Shown here piece by piece: positions 7,450 through 15,280 of a stretch of DNA of 16,056 bases. Under the pieces are notes generated by a model. That model did not search any database and was not told where the DNA came from. It worked only from the letters and a program-made list of their open reading frames with translations. Source of the DNA: Bacteroides_D sp963546395 (lineage in GTDB: Bacteria > Bacteroidota > Bacteroidia > Bacteroidales > CAJPTX01); the NCBI GenBank assembly GCA_963546395.1, contig CAUUMS010000031.1:1-16056 (forward strand), in the 5' to 3' direction. Within the stretch, counting starts at the first letter, position 1. Each line of letters starts with the position of its first letter. Position numbers and translations under genes: made by a program.

Positions 7450-8250
7450 TTACTTCTGGAGGCGAGTTAGGAAGCGGATAGCAGACTTGCGGGCTTTCTC
7501 TATTCTCTCCGTATCCCTATTCTCAACGGCAGAGGATGAAACCCACCGCTTGTTGAACAACGCTTGTGCCGACTCGATCATTACGCCACAGGCAAAGGGA
7601 TCTATTTCTGCTGAGATGGCATGCCCAATGGCCTCGCATACTTCAAGAGGTATAGAGCCGTCGGCTTGCCCCTCGTTAGCTAGCAGTTGCCACAGACTCG
7701 AGGCCGACCATGCGCGGCAGAGACTGTCCTCGTCATGGAGCATATGGTCGCAAAGGTGGGCGAGCTCATCGGTAGAGCCTACCCAGCCAAGGGCAATTAG
7801 GACTTTTCGTCTCAGGATGTGATCCGGTATGTCTAGGTGCGTGGTGAGGATCGGGATGAGCTGGCTGCACTTGGATTTGTAGAAATCGCGGTGCTTTGAC
7901 CGCGTGAGTATCTCGGCGATGAGGTACGCGGTGAAGATGCGTACCCTTTCGTTTGGGGCGTTGCCAATGGCTGAGAAGAGGAAGTCGAGGCCGCCTAAAT
8001 CGTGCTTGTCAAAGCTGTTGTCCAGATGCAGCTGCCCGCCTGTTTCCCAGTCGTTACAAATCAGCTCGTAGTGGTACTCAACCTCATTGCTCCCGCCTAA
8101 GTCGCATATGAAATCGATGCGCCTTTTGAGGGGGAAGCCGGCACCCCGCAGCTCGGCATACATCCGCTGCAAGTCGCTCCTCGTGAGACTCTGACGGCGT
8201 ATCCATTCTGCTTCGAGCTCCTGAAGAATGCGATCACTTGACTTCCCCAT
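7450..8250 (-). CDS. Hypothetical HEAT-repeat-like protein
   Basis: I do not recognise this 266-residue protein. It has no signal peptide or membrane segment and is probably cytoplasmic. The middle and C-terminal parts look alpha-helical. Residues about 145-190 (V-L-I-A-L-G-W-V-G-S-T-D-E-L, then H-D-E-D-S-L-C-R-A-W-S-A-S-S-L-W) fit the HEAT repeat pattern, with a likely weaker repeat before it (about 100-140) and another after it (about 205-235). Such proteins are usually scaffolds that bind other proteins or nucleic acid. The N-terminal 60 residues are charged, and R-I-D-F-I-C-D-L-G-G-S-N-E-V may form a separate small domain. The start is supported by AGGAGA (bases 8256-8261 on the complementary strand), 5 bases before the ATG. 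A near match to the -7 element (TACCTTCG, 8351-8358 on the complement) lies about 100 bp upstream. It sits between dnaN and the exonuclease gene, 80 bp from the latter. Confidence 0.75.
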   Translation of the reverse strand: MGKSSDRILQELEAEWIRRQSLTRSDLQRMYAELRGAGFPLKRRIDFICDLGGSNEVEYHYELICNDWETGGQLHLDNSFDKHDLGGLDFLFSAIGNAPNERVRIFTAYLIAEILTRSKHRDFYKSKCSQLIPILTTHLDIPDHILRRKVLIALGWVGSTDELAHLCDHMLHDEDSLCRAWSASSLWQLLANEGQADGSIPLEVCEAIGHAISAEIDPFACGVMIESAQALFNKRWVSSSAVENRDTERIEKARKSAIRFLTRLQK

Positions 8251-8388
8251 CGTTATCTCCTACGGTGCTCAATCGATTGCAGAGCGTGCTTTGTCCTCAC
8301 CTGCATGCCACTGCGGTTAACCCCAGCACGAGATGGTAGCAAACGGTGGGCGAAGGTATTGGTGGGGCGGTACTCGATGAACCAGAAG

Positions 8389-8407
8389 CCCTACCGTAGG
8401 AGTAGGG
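8389..8407. repeat. Small inverted repeats beside the dnaN terminator
   Basis: CCCTAC (8389-8394) can pair with GTAGGG (8402-8407), or CCTAC (8390-8394) with GTAGG (8396-8400). The two pairings exclude each other. This may be a secondary part of the terminator or chance. Confidence 0.3.
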
Positions 8408-8423
8408 ACGAGGTATTGAAAAG

Positions 8424-8451
8424 CCGGGCCCCAGCTACAGCTGGGGCCCGG
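8424..8451 (-). terminator. Strong hairpin terminator after dnaN
   Basis: CCGGGCCCCAGCT (8424-8436) is a perfect reverse complement of 8439-8451, giving a 12-13 bp GC-rich stem with a TACA loop, 8 bp beyond the dnaN stop. On the - strand it is followed by CTTTTC, a short T-rich run. It probably ends or reduces dnaN transcription before the HEAT-repeat gene. Confidence 0.75.
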
Positions 8452-8459
8452 GGGTAGGA

Positions 8460-9596
8460 CTACCTATGGGCCTGAGCGATGACCATGAGCAACTCGTCAT
8501 GTTCACTCTCATCGATGGTGGGGCGTAGCAACGAGCTGCGAGTATTGGGGGAGAAATTTATCACCACCTCCTGCGCTGCGATGTTGGCTAAGGCCTCGGT
8601 CAAATGCAGCGTATTGAAGCTTACCTCCAGTGCATCGCCGCTGTAGCTGCACTCGATCTCCTGGTAGGCCTCGTTGTAGTTATCGGGATTCTTTGCCGAA
8701 ATCGTAAGCTTGTTCTGCGCCAGTGCAAATGTCACCAGGTTGCGCCCACGATCTGAGAAGGGTGAAACCTGCTTTAGTGCATTGTGGAACACTACACGGT
8801 CGATGGAGAGCTCGAATGGGTTCTCATAGGGGATCACCGATTCGTAGGGTGGGAAGTTGGTCTCCGTGAGCCGGCAGATGAGCTGTACGGCAGAGGTCGT
8901 GAGGCGGATGTTGCGATTGTCGAAGGCCACTTGGAGCTCATCCTCGTCGTGAGGCAATATGGCATTGAGCAGCGAGGCCGGACGGATGGGTAAGAACACC
9001 TGCCGATCTGCCTCCGCGCGGATGTCTTTCCTCGTGGCGCAGGCTACACGGTTGTGATCCGTCGCCACGAAACGGAGTCGCTCGGGCTTCACCTCAATGA
9101 GTACGCCAGCCAGGTGTGGGGCCAAATCGGGCTTACCAGCAGCAAAGGAGGTGTGGGAGATACCTGCCAGGAACACCTCCGTGCTCGTGGTGAACTCGGT
9201 GGTTTGATCCTGTACCAACTCCGGCAGCTCGGGAAAATCGTCGGTGTGCTGCCCCATCACGCTAAACTCTCCCTTACGTGTGCCCACGTTGTAGTCCACC
9301 TGGATTTTCAGGGAGTTGGGATCTACGGAGAAGTTCAGCGGCATATCGGGGAACTCCTTCAGCGTGTCGAGCAGGATGCGGAGCGGCACCCCAATAGCCC
9401 CTTCGCGCCGCACATTCTCAAGGGGGATGGTGGTTAGCAGCGTGGTTTCTAGGTCGGTCACAAGCATCCTTAGCTGGTTGCTTTCCACCGTGAACAGGAC
9501 ATTCTCAAGGATTGGCATAGTGGACTTACCCGCCACAATGCGGCTGGCACCTGCAAGGTGCTTGTAGAGCAGGCTGCTGGAAATGGTGAAATCCAT
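8460..9596 (-). CDS. dnaN: DNA polymerase III beta subunit (sliding clamp)
   Basis: Ring-shaped processivity factor that encircles DNA and tethers the replicative polymerase and many repair proteins. The 378-residue length and the three-domain repeat arrangement fit the family. Recognisable stretches are V-A-G-K-S-T-M-P-I-L-E-N-V-L-F near the N-terminus, F-S-V-M-G-Q-H-T-D-D-F-P-E-L-P in domain 1, R-F-V-A-T-D-H-N-R-V-A in domain 2 and the P-F-S-D-R-G-R-N-L-V region in domain 3. The C-terminus reads E-L-L-M-V-I-A-Q-A-H-R rather than the usual MPMRL-like ending that lines the peptide-binding pocket (see findings). No strong ribosome binding site precedes the ATG. It is transcribed divergently from secA, has its own -7 element about 114 bp upstream, and is followed by a strong hairpin. 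Confidence 0.96.
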   Translation of the reverse strand: MDFTISSSLLYKHLAGASRIVAGKSTMPILENVLFTVESNQLRMLVTDLETTLLTTIPLENVRREGAIGVPLRILLDTLKEFPDMPLNFSVDPNSLKIQVDYNVGTRKGEFSVMGQHTDDFPELPELVQDQTTEFTTSTEVFLAGISHTSFAAGKPDLAPHLAGVLIEVKPERLRFVATDHNRVACATRKDIRAEADRQVFLPIRPASLLNAILPHDEDELQVAFDNRNIRLTTSAVQLICRLTETNFPPYESVIPYENPFELSIDRVVFHNALKQVSPFSDRGRNLVTFALAQNKLTISAKNPDNYNEAYQEIECSYSGDALEVSFNTLHLTEALANIAAQEVVINFSPNTRSSLLRPTIDESEHDELLMVIAQAHR

Positions 9597-9709
9597 AGTC
9601 TCGTTGTCTCTGAGGTTATGGGCCTACGACCCAGACTGGTAATGCATTCATGGCTCATTGTGGCCATGGTACCGCCGGCCATTGTGCCTTATGCAGGGCG
9701 GCTGAAAGG

Positions 9710-9718
9710 CAAAGGTAA
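9710..9718 (-). promoter_or_regulatory. -7 promoter element for dnaN
   Basis: Read on the - strand, bases 9717-9709 give TACCTTTGC, the Bacteroidota -7 element, about 114 bp upstream of the dnaN start. The predicted leader is about 105 nt. No clear -33 TTTG is seen. Confidence 0.6.
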
Positions 9719-9979
9719 GAAATGCAGTGGAAAGCGGATGCCCTGTCACCGTTGGTACGTGCGGTGAAATCGCCGTGGGAGGGCGTAAGCCCGCTCTGCT
9801 CAGGCAACGTGGGTTGCCATGCGCATGCAATCGCAACGTGTACGGGCTGGATGGTGCGAATTCAAATGCACTGCTTCAGGCCGTTCTCCATTGGCGCATC
9901 CTTGCGTACTGGAGATGGCGTGCGGGGTTGCATGTCTGGCCCGAGAGCGTGGGGGGCGGGTGCCCTGCCAATAATGTAC

Positions 9980-9988
9980 TACCTTTGC
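9980..9988 (+). promoter_or_regulatory. -7 promoter element for secA
   Basis: TACCTTTGC matches the Bacteroidota -7 consensus TAnnTTTG and lies 47 bp upstream of the secA ATG. The expected -33 position is G-rich with no TTTG. Confidence 0.65.
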
Positions 9989-10021
9989 GAGGTATGCAGA
10001 ATGCCGTGGGATTAGAATGCC

Positions 10022-10029
10022 GAGGGAGG
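10022..10029 (+). promoter_or_regulatory. Shine-Dalgarno site of secA
   Basis: GAGGGAGG ends 6 bases before the ATG at 10036 and confirms this start. Confidence 0.7.
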
Positions 10030-10035
10030 TAAGAT

Positions 10036-13000
10036 ATGGCGACGAGTATCTTAAATAAAGTAATTGCGAGCCTATTTGGCACCAAAGCGCAAAAGGATCA
10101 GCGTGCCCTTATGCCGATCGTTGAGTCGGTGAATGCGCTGAAGGATGCGATGCGCGCCCTGACGAATGATGAGCTGCGTGCCGAGGGGCAGGCGATCCGC
10201 GAGGTCGTGCGGGCTGATATACGCCCGATGCAAGACGAGATCGTAGCTCTGAAGACTCAGCTAGACCGTGAGGAGCTCTCGCTCGAGGAGCGTGAGAAGC
10301 TATTTGGGCGTATTGATACGCTAGAAAAGCAGATTGGGACAACGGTTGAGGAATCCCTGAGGCGTGAATTGCCCAGGACATTCGCCCTGGTGCGTGAGAC
10401 TGCTAGGCGCTTTGCCGAGAATGAGCAGATAGAGGTGACGGCCTCGGAATTCGACCGCACCCTGGCGGGTCAGGGAAAGGACTTTCTGCGCATTGAGGGT
10501 GACAAGGCGATCTACCTGAACCACTGGATGGCTGGTGGCAGTGAGGTCGTCTGGGACATGGTGCACTACGACGTGCAGATTATGGGTGGCGTGGTGCTCC
10601 ACGAGGGCAAAATCGCTGAGATGTCCACCGGTGAGGGGAAAACGCTCGTGGCCACCCTTCCCGTGTTCCTCAATGCCCTACCGGGGCTCGGGGTGCACGT
10701 GGTAACCGTCAATGATTACCTGGCACGCCGTGACTCGCAGTGGATGGGCCCCATCTACGAATTCCACGGGCTGAGCGTGGACTGTATCGATTTGCATGAG
10801 GCCAATAGCCCTGCACGCCGCAAGGCCTACGAGGCTGATATCACCTTCGGCACGAACAATGAGTTCGGCTTCGACTACCTGCGCGATAACATGGCCTTCA
10901 CCCCCGAGGGGCTGGTGCAGCGTCAGCATAACTACGCCATTGTCGACGAGGTGGACTCGGTGCTCATAGACGATGCCCGTACCCCGCTCATCATCTCTGG
11001 CCCCACCAGCCGGAGCGATGATCAGATGTTCGAGGAGTTTAGGCCGCAGGTAGAGGTGCTCGTCAATGCCCAGCAAAAGCTGATCACCACGCAGCTTGCC
11101 GAGGCGAAACGCCTGATGGGCGAAACGAAGAATGACGAGGCCGGCAAGCTCCTCCTGCGAGTCTACAAGGGTCTGCCGAAGTACAAGCCATTCATCAAAT
11201 TCGAAAGTGAGCCTGGCGTGAAGAACCTTCGCCTCAAGACGGAGAACTTCTACATGCAGGAGAACAGCAAGAACATGCACCTGATCACGGATGACCTCTA
11301 CTTCGTGATCGATGAGAAGAACAATAGCGTTGAGCTGACCGATAAGGGTATCGACCTGCTCTCGCAGCGGGTGGGCGATGCCCACTTCTTCATCTTGCCC
11401 GATGTGGGCTCAGAGATCGCCGAGCTGGAGAAGACCTCGGGTACGCCCGACGAGAAGGCACGTGCCCGCGAGGAGCTCATGCGCCAGTACTCCGACAAGG
11501 CGGAGCGTCTGCACACCGTGCAGCAGCTGCTGCGCGCCTACACGATGTATGACAAGGATGTAGAGTACGTGATTGTCGACAATCAGGTCAAGATTGTCGA
11601 CGAGCAGACGGGCCGTGTACTGGAAGGTCGCCGTTACTCCGATGGGCTACATCAGGCCATTGAGGCCAAAGAGGGTGTCAAGGTGGAGGAGGCCACCCAG
11701 ACATTCGCCACGGTGACGTTGCAGAACTACTTCCGCATGTACCGCAAGTTGGCTGGTATGACGGGTACTGCAGAAACTGAGGCAGGAGAGTTGTGGTCCA
11801 TCTACAAGCTCGATGTGGTTGTGGTGCCCACCAACAAGCCCGTCATTCGTCAGGACAACAATGACCTCATCTACAAGACCACGCGGGAGAAGTTTGCCGC
11901 GGTCATTGACGAGATTGCACGCTTGGTAGGCGAGGGCCGCCCTGTACTCGTAGGTACCACCTCTGTGGAAATCTCCGAGCAGCTGAGCCGCATGCTCAAT
12001 TTCCGTAAGATTAAGCACAATGTGCTCAATGCCAAGCAGCATCAGCGTGAGGCAGAGATTGTGGCCGCTGCGGGTCGTCCCGGCACGGTCACCATCGCGA
12101 CCAATATGGCTGGCCGTGGAACTGACATCAAGCTTACCCCCGAGGTGCGTGCCGCGGGCGGATTGGCCATCATTGGCACCGAGCGTCACGAGTCCCGCCG
12201 TGTAGACCGCCAGCTACGAGGACGTGCTGGACGACAGGGCGATCCGGGGTCGAGCACGTTCTACCTCTCGCTGGAGGATAACCTCCTTCGCCTCTTCGGC
12301 TCAGAGCGTCTGGCTAAGATGATGGACTGGCTGGGCTATAAGGAGGGTGATGTCTTGCAGCACTCCAGCCTATCCCGCCGTGTGGAGCAGGCGCAGCGTA
12401 AGGTGGAGCAGAACAATTTCGGGATCCGTAAGCGCCTCCTGGAGTACGACGACGTGATGAACATGCAGCGCGAGCGCATCTACCGTCGTCGTCGTCACGC
12501 CCTGCACGGGGAGCGGCTAGAGGAGGACATTGCCGATATCATCGCCAGCGTCACCGAATCCATGGCTGCGGAGTATGCGCAGCGGGGCGATTACCGCGAG
12601 TTCGCCGATGCCGTGATGCGCAATTTCGCCACCGAGAATACCATTAGCGAGGCGGAGTACACCCGTTGCGCCGAGCCCGAGCTGGCCGATCTGCTCTACC
12701 GCATGGTGACGGAGCGTTACACATTGCGCATGCGCACCATTGCGCAGCGGGCTCTACCGGTGTTGCAGCAGGTGATGCAGGAGCATGGCGACAAGTATGA
12801 GGACATCATCGTCCCATTCTCCGATGGCCGGCGCAATTACCAGATCAAGGTGAACCTCAAGCGTTGCGTCGAGACCCAAGGCCGCGAGCTGGGGCGTGCC
12901 ATTGCCCGAACCATGATACTGCTCGAGATCGATAACCACTGGCAGCAGCACCTGCTAGCCATGGACGAGCTGAAGCAGAGCGTGCAGAACGCCTCCTACG

Positions 13001-13335
13001 AGCAGAAGGATCCGCTCATCATCTACAAGTTCGAGGGGTACGGCCTCTTCGAGCGCATGATGGCCGACCTGAACATGGACATCCTACAGGCCCTCCTCAA
13101 GATACATCTCCCCGTGGGGGAAGAGGATGAGGTGCGTGAGGCTCCTGCCAGCAGGCCCCCCGAAAAGAAGCGCCAGCTACGCGAGGGGCGGAGCGAATTG
13201 CCCACCAGCAGCCACAGCACAGCAGAGCAATCCCGTGTGCCGGTGCGTCGTGACGTGCGCATAGGCAGAAATGACCCCTGCCCCTGCGGTAGCGGCAAGA
13301 AGTACAAGAACTGTTGCGGTAGGCACGACCAGTAA
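10036..13335 (+). CDS. secA: Preprotein translocase ATPase SecA
   Basis: Motor ATPase that pushes unfolded preproteins through the SecYEG channel at the inner membrane. The Walker A motif is G199-E-G-K-T203 and Walker B is D304-E-V-D307, followed by the conserved D-D-A-R-T-P-L-I-I-S-G-P. The second helicase-like domain contains V-G-T-T-S-V-E-I-S and T-N-M-A-G-R-G-T-D-I-K-L, then R-R-V-D-R-Q-L-R-G-R-A-G-R-Q-G-D-P-G-S-S. The C-terminus ends in the zinc-binding SEC-C motif C1082-x-C1084-x8-C1093-C1094. At 1099 residues it is about 200 longer than E. coli SecA; the extra length lies partly in a charged insertion around residues 335-500, as is usual in Bacteroidota, and partly in a helical N-terminal stretch. 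The start is fixed by a strong ribosome binding site. argS follows after 17 bp, so the two are probably co-transcribed. Isoleucine is rarely encoded by ATA here (about 6 of about 60), unlike in the PBP gene. Confidence 0.98.
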   Translation: MATSILNKVIASLFGTKAQKDQRALMPIVESVNALKDAMRALTNDELRAEGQAIREVVRADIRPMQDEIVALKTQLDREELSLEEREKLFGRIDTLEKQIGTTVEESLRRELPRTFALVRETARRFAENEQIEVTASEFDRTLAGQGKDFLRIEGDKAIYLNHWMAGGSEVVWDMVHYDVQIMGGVVLHEGKIAEMSTGEGKTLVATLPVFLNALPGLGVHVVTVNDYLARRDSQWMGPIYEFHGLSVDCIDLHEANSPARRKAYEADITFGTNNEFGFDYLRDNMAFTPEGLVQRQHNYAIVDEVDSVLIDDARTPLIISGPTSRSDDQMFEEFRPQVEVLVNAQQKLITTQLAEAKRLMGETKNDEAGKLLLRVYKGLPKYKPFIKFESEPGVKNLRLKTENFYMQENSKNMHLITDDLYFVIDEKNNSVELTDKGIDLLSQRVGDAHFFILPDVGSEIAELEKTSGTPDEKARAREELMRQYSDKAERLHTVQQLLRAYTMYDKDVEYVIVDNQVKIVDEQTGRVLEGRRYSDGLHQAIEAKEGVKVEEATQTFATVTLQNYFRMYRKLAGMTGTAETEAGELWSIYKLDVVVVPTNKPVIRQDNNDLIYKTTREKFAAVIDEIARLVGEGRPVLVGTTSVEISEQLSRMLNFRKIKHNVLNAKQHQREAEIVAAAGRPGTVTIATNMAGRGTDIKLTPEVRAAGGLAIIGTERHESRRVDRQLRGRAGRQGDPGSSTFYLSLEDNLLRLFGSERLAKMMDWLGYKEGDVLQHSSLSRRVEQAQRKVEQNNFGIRKRLLEYDDVMNMQRERIYRRRRHALHGERLEEDIADIIASVTESMAAEYAQRGDYREFADAVMRNFATENTISEAEYTRCAEPELADLLYRMVTERYTLRMRTIAQRALPVLQQVMQEHGDKYEDIIVPFSDGRRNYQIKVNLKRCVETQGRELGRAIARTMILLEIDNHWQQHLLAMDELKQSVQNASYEQKDPLIIYKFEGYGLFERMMADLNMDILQALLKIHLPVGEEDEVREAPASRPPEKKRQLREGRSELPTSSHSTAEQSRVPVRRDVRIGRNDPCPCGSGKKYKNCCGRHDQ

Positions 13336-13338
13336 GCC

Positions 13339-13347
13339 AGGGAGGAG
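13339..13347 (+). promoter_or_regulatory. Shine-Dalgarno site of argS
   Basis: AGGGAGGAG lies just after the secA stop and ends 5 bases before the argS ATG at 13353. Confidence 0.7.
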
Positions 13348-13352
13348 AGCGT

Positions 13353-15134
13353 ATGGAACTCGTGAGCGAATTGCAGCAGCTGCTGCACGCCGGTCTGGTC
13401 AGCATCCTCGGGTCAGAGGTTGATGCGGCAGGCGTAGTTGTGCAACCTACCCGCAACGAATTCGAGGGGGACTACACCCTCGTTGTATTCCCGTGGGCCA
13501 AACAGGCCCGCAAAAGCCCCGAGGCTCTGGCCGCAGAGCTCGGGGAGTGGGCGCAGCAGCATAGTGAGTGGATAGCGGGCTACAACGTGGTGCGCGGCTT
13601 CCTCAATCTTGGTCTTACGGATGCCTGCTGGGCCGAGGCCATTCGTACGGTAGATGCTACCGACGGCTTTGGCCTCCCGACCCCTAGTAGCAGTGGCAAA
13701 ACCGTGATGGTTGAGTACTCCTCACCCAACACCAACAAGCCGTTGCACCTGGGGCATATACGCAACATCCTACTGGGCCACTCGGTGAGCCAGCTCCTCA
13801 AAGCAGCTGGGCATACCGTGGTGCAGGCCAACCTGGTGAACGACCGCGGGGTGCACATCTGTAAGTCCATGCTCGCCTGGCAACGCTTCGGCGAGGGGGA
13901 AACCCCGCAAACCTCGGGCCTCAAGGGCGACCACCTGATCGGTAAGTACTACGTGCGCTTCGATCAGGAGTACCGCCGCGAGGTGGCAGAGCTCATGGCC
14001 TCCCGTGGGATCAGCGAGGAGGAAGCCAAAGCCCAGGCACCCATCCTGCTGGCTGCGCACGAGATGCTCCGAGCCTGGGAGGCTCACGACCCGGAGGTCG
14101 TCGCCCTCTGGGAGCGGATGAACGGCTGGGTCTACGAGGGTTTCGATGCCACCTACGCGCGCCTTGGCGTGGCCTTCGACAAGGTGTACTACGAGTCGCA
14201 GACCTACCTGCTGGGCAAGAAGATCGTGATGGACGGGTTGGCCCGTGGGATCCTCTTCCAGAAAGACGACGGCTCCATATGGTGCGACCTCACCGCAGAC
14301 GGCCTCGATCAGAAGCTCCTGCTGCGGAGCGACGGTACATCCGTCTACATGACCCAGGATCTGGGTACCGCTGTGCAGCGGGCCGAGGCCTATCACCTCG
14401 ACTCCATGGTGTACGTGGTGGGCAACGAGCAGGACTACCACTTCCAGGTTCTGCGCCTCATCCTCAAGAAGCTAGGCTACACCTGGGCCGAACGTTTGCA
14501 TCACCTGAGCTACGGCATGGTGTTCCTGCCCAGTGGTAAGATGAAATCGCGCGAGGGTACCGTTGTGGATGCGGACGATCTGATAGACTCGCTCGATAGC
14601 ATTGCCCGCCAGACAGCCGAGTCGCTAGGCAAGCAGCAAGCCATTAGCCCCGATGAAGCCGATGAGGTCTATCATCAGGTGGGGCTTGGGGCCCTCAAGT
14701 ACTTCATGCTCAAGGTGGATCCCACTAAGAACATGACCTTCAATCCCGAGGAGTCCATCGAGTTCAATGGCAACACGGGCCCCTTCATCCAGTACACGCA
14801 TGCGCGGGCCTGCTCTGTGCTGCGCCAGGTGGAGGAGCCGGGAGCTGCCAGGGGCCCAGTGGCCCTCTCGAGGCACGAGCGCACTGTGGCACGCCGGGTG
14901 TGCGACTACACCGCAGTTGTCCTTGCAGCCGCCGAGCAGTTTAGCCCCGCCCTGGTGGCTAACTACGCCTACGAGCTGGCGCGCGAGTTCAATCAGTTCT
15001 ACCACGAGTGCCCCATAGCCCGTGAGTCTGATGTGCAGCTTCGGGGGCTACGCATAGCCTTGACCCGCTGCACGGCCGCAGTGCTTAAGTCGGCCCTGGG
15101 GCTGCTAGGCATTTGGGCCCCCGAGCGAATGTAG
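13353..15134 (+). CDS. argS: Arginyl-tRNA synthetase
   Basis: Class Ia aminoacyl-tRNA synthetase that charges tRNA-Arg in the cytoplasm. The 593-residue length is normal. An N-terminal tRNA-recognition domain (about 1-110) is followed by V-E-Y-S-S-P-N-T-N-K-P and the HIGH-type motif H132-L-G-H135, then Y-V-V-G-N-E-Q-D-Y-H-F-Q in the catalytic core and K396-M-K-S-R400 as the KMSKS-type loop. The C-terminal helical anticodon-binding (DALR-like) domain includes F-I-Q-Y-T-H-A-R-A. It begins 17 bp after secA and ends in a strong terminator, so secA-argS forms a two-gene unit. Confidence 0.97.
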   Translation: MELVSELQQLLHAGLVSILGSEVDAAGVVVQPTRNEFEGDYTLVVFPWAKQARKSPEALAAELGEWAQQHSEWIAGYNVVRGFLNLGLTDACWAEAIRTVDATDGFGLPTPSSSGKTVMVEYSSPNTNKPLHLGHIRNILLGHSVSQLLKAAGHTVVQANLVNDRGVHICKSMLAWQRFGEGETPQTSGLKGDHLIGKYYVRFDQEYRREVAELMASRGISEEEAKAQAPILLAAHEMLRAWEAHDPEVVALWERMNGWVYEGFDATYARLGVAFDKVYYESQTYLLGKKIVMDGLARGILFQKDDGSIWCDLTADGLDQKLLLRSDGTSVYMTQDLGTAVQRAEAYHLDSMVYVVGNEQDYHFQVLRLILKKLGYTWAERLHHLSYGMVFLPSGKMKSREGTVVDADDLIDSLDSIARQTAESLGKQQAISPDEADEVYHQVGLGALKYFMLKVDPTKNMTFNPEESIEFNGNTGPFIQYTHARACSVLRQVEEPGAARGPVALSRHERTVARRVCDYTAVVLAAAEQFSPALVANYAYELAREFNQFYHECPIARESDVQLRGLRIALTRCTAAVLKSALGLLGIWAPERM

Positions 15135-15161
15135 GGGCACACACTTATCGGATGTCGTTAT

Positions 15162-15196
15162 TTAGGCCCGCGGTGTCATCGGCACCGCGGGCCTAA
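15162..15196 (+). terminator. Rho-independent terminator of secA-argS
   Basis: TTAGGCCCGCGGTG (15162-15175) pairs perfectly with 15183-15196, a 14-bp stem with a 7-base loop, followed by GTTTATTA. It lies 28 bp after the argS stop. Confidence 0.85.
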
Positions 15197-15209
15197 GTTT
15201 ATTACGCCG

Positions 15210-15249
15210 GTTGCCACGCTAGCGCATGTGCAGACCCTGTAGCGGCAAC
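15210..15249. repeat. Bulged inverted repeat between two terminators
   Basis: GTTGCC (15210-15215) pairs with GGCAAC (15244-15249), and GCTA (15218-15221) with TAGC (15240-15243), giving a 10-bp stem with a 2-base bulge and an 18-base loop. Its role is unknown; it may be chance in this hairpin-rich gap. Confidence 0.35.
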
Positions 15250-15280
15250 TGCCATACGACCCCAAAACGTGTCGAATGAA

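Larger units (their letters stand above)
9597..10035. other. Divergent dnaN-secA intergenic region
   Basis: A 439-bp gap. It holds the dnaN -7 element (- strand, near 9710) and the secA -7 element (+ strand, 9980-9988), leaving about 260 bp between the two promoters unexplained. In this part, GGGC-GTAA-GCCC (9781-9792) and GGCAAC-GTGG-GTTGCC (9803-9818) are perfect small hairpins, followed by the palindrome ATGCGCAT (9819-9826). Open frames of about 100 codons cross the + strand here, but they run into the secA promoter, show no recognisable protein and have no good ribosome binding site; I do not call them genes. No DnaA-box cluster or AT-rich stretch was seen, so it does not look like the replication origin. 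Confidence 0.5.

Noticed and set aside
9860..9885. tRNA T-arm-like sequence (GTGCGAATTCAAATGCAC)
   Set aside because: The loop does not match GTTCGAAT, and no acceptor or anticodon arm can be built around it on either strand.
9727..10032. 101-codon + strand open frame between dnaN and secA
   Set aside because: It has no ribosome binding site, covers the secA promoter, and the translated sequence resembles nothing known.
9597..10035. Possible replication origin next to dnaN
   Set aside because: No TTATCCACA-type DnaA boxes, no AT-rich unwinding stretch and no dnaA gene are seen; dnaN is often separate from the origin in Bacteroidota.
10678..11385. 235-codon - strand open frame inside secA
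   Set aside because: It is antisense to a highly conserved gene, with no protein family resemblance and no promoter or ribosome binding site.
13770..14441. 223-codon - strand open frame inside argS
   Set aside because: It is an antisense shadow of the synthetase core with H/V/L-rich, non-globular composition.
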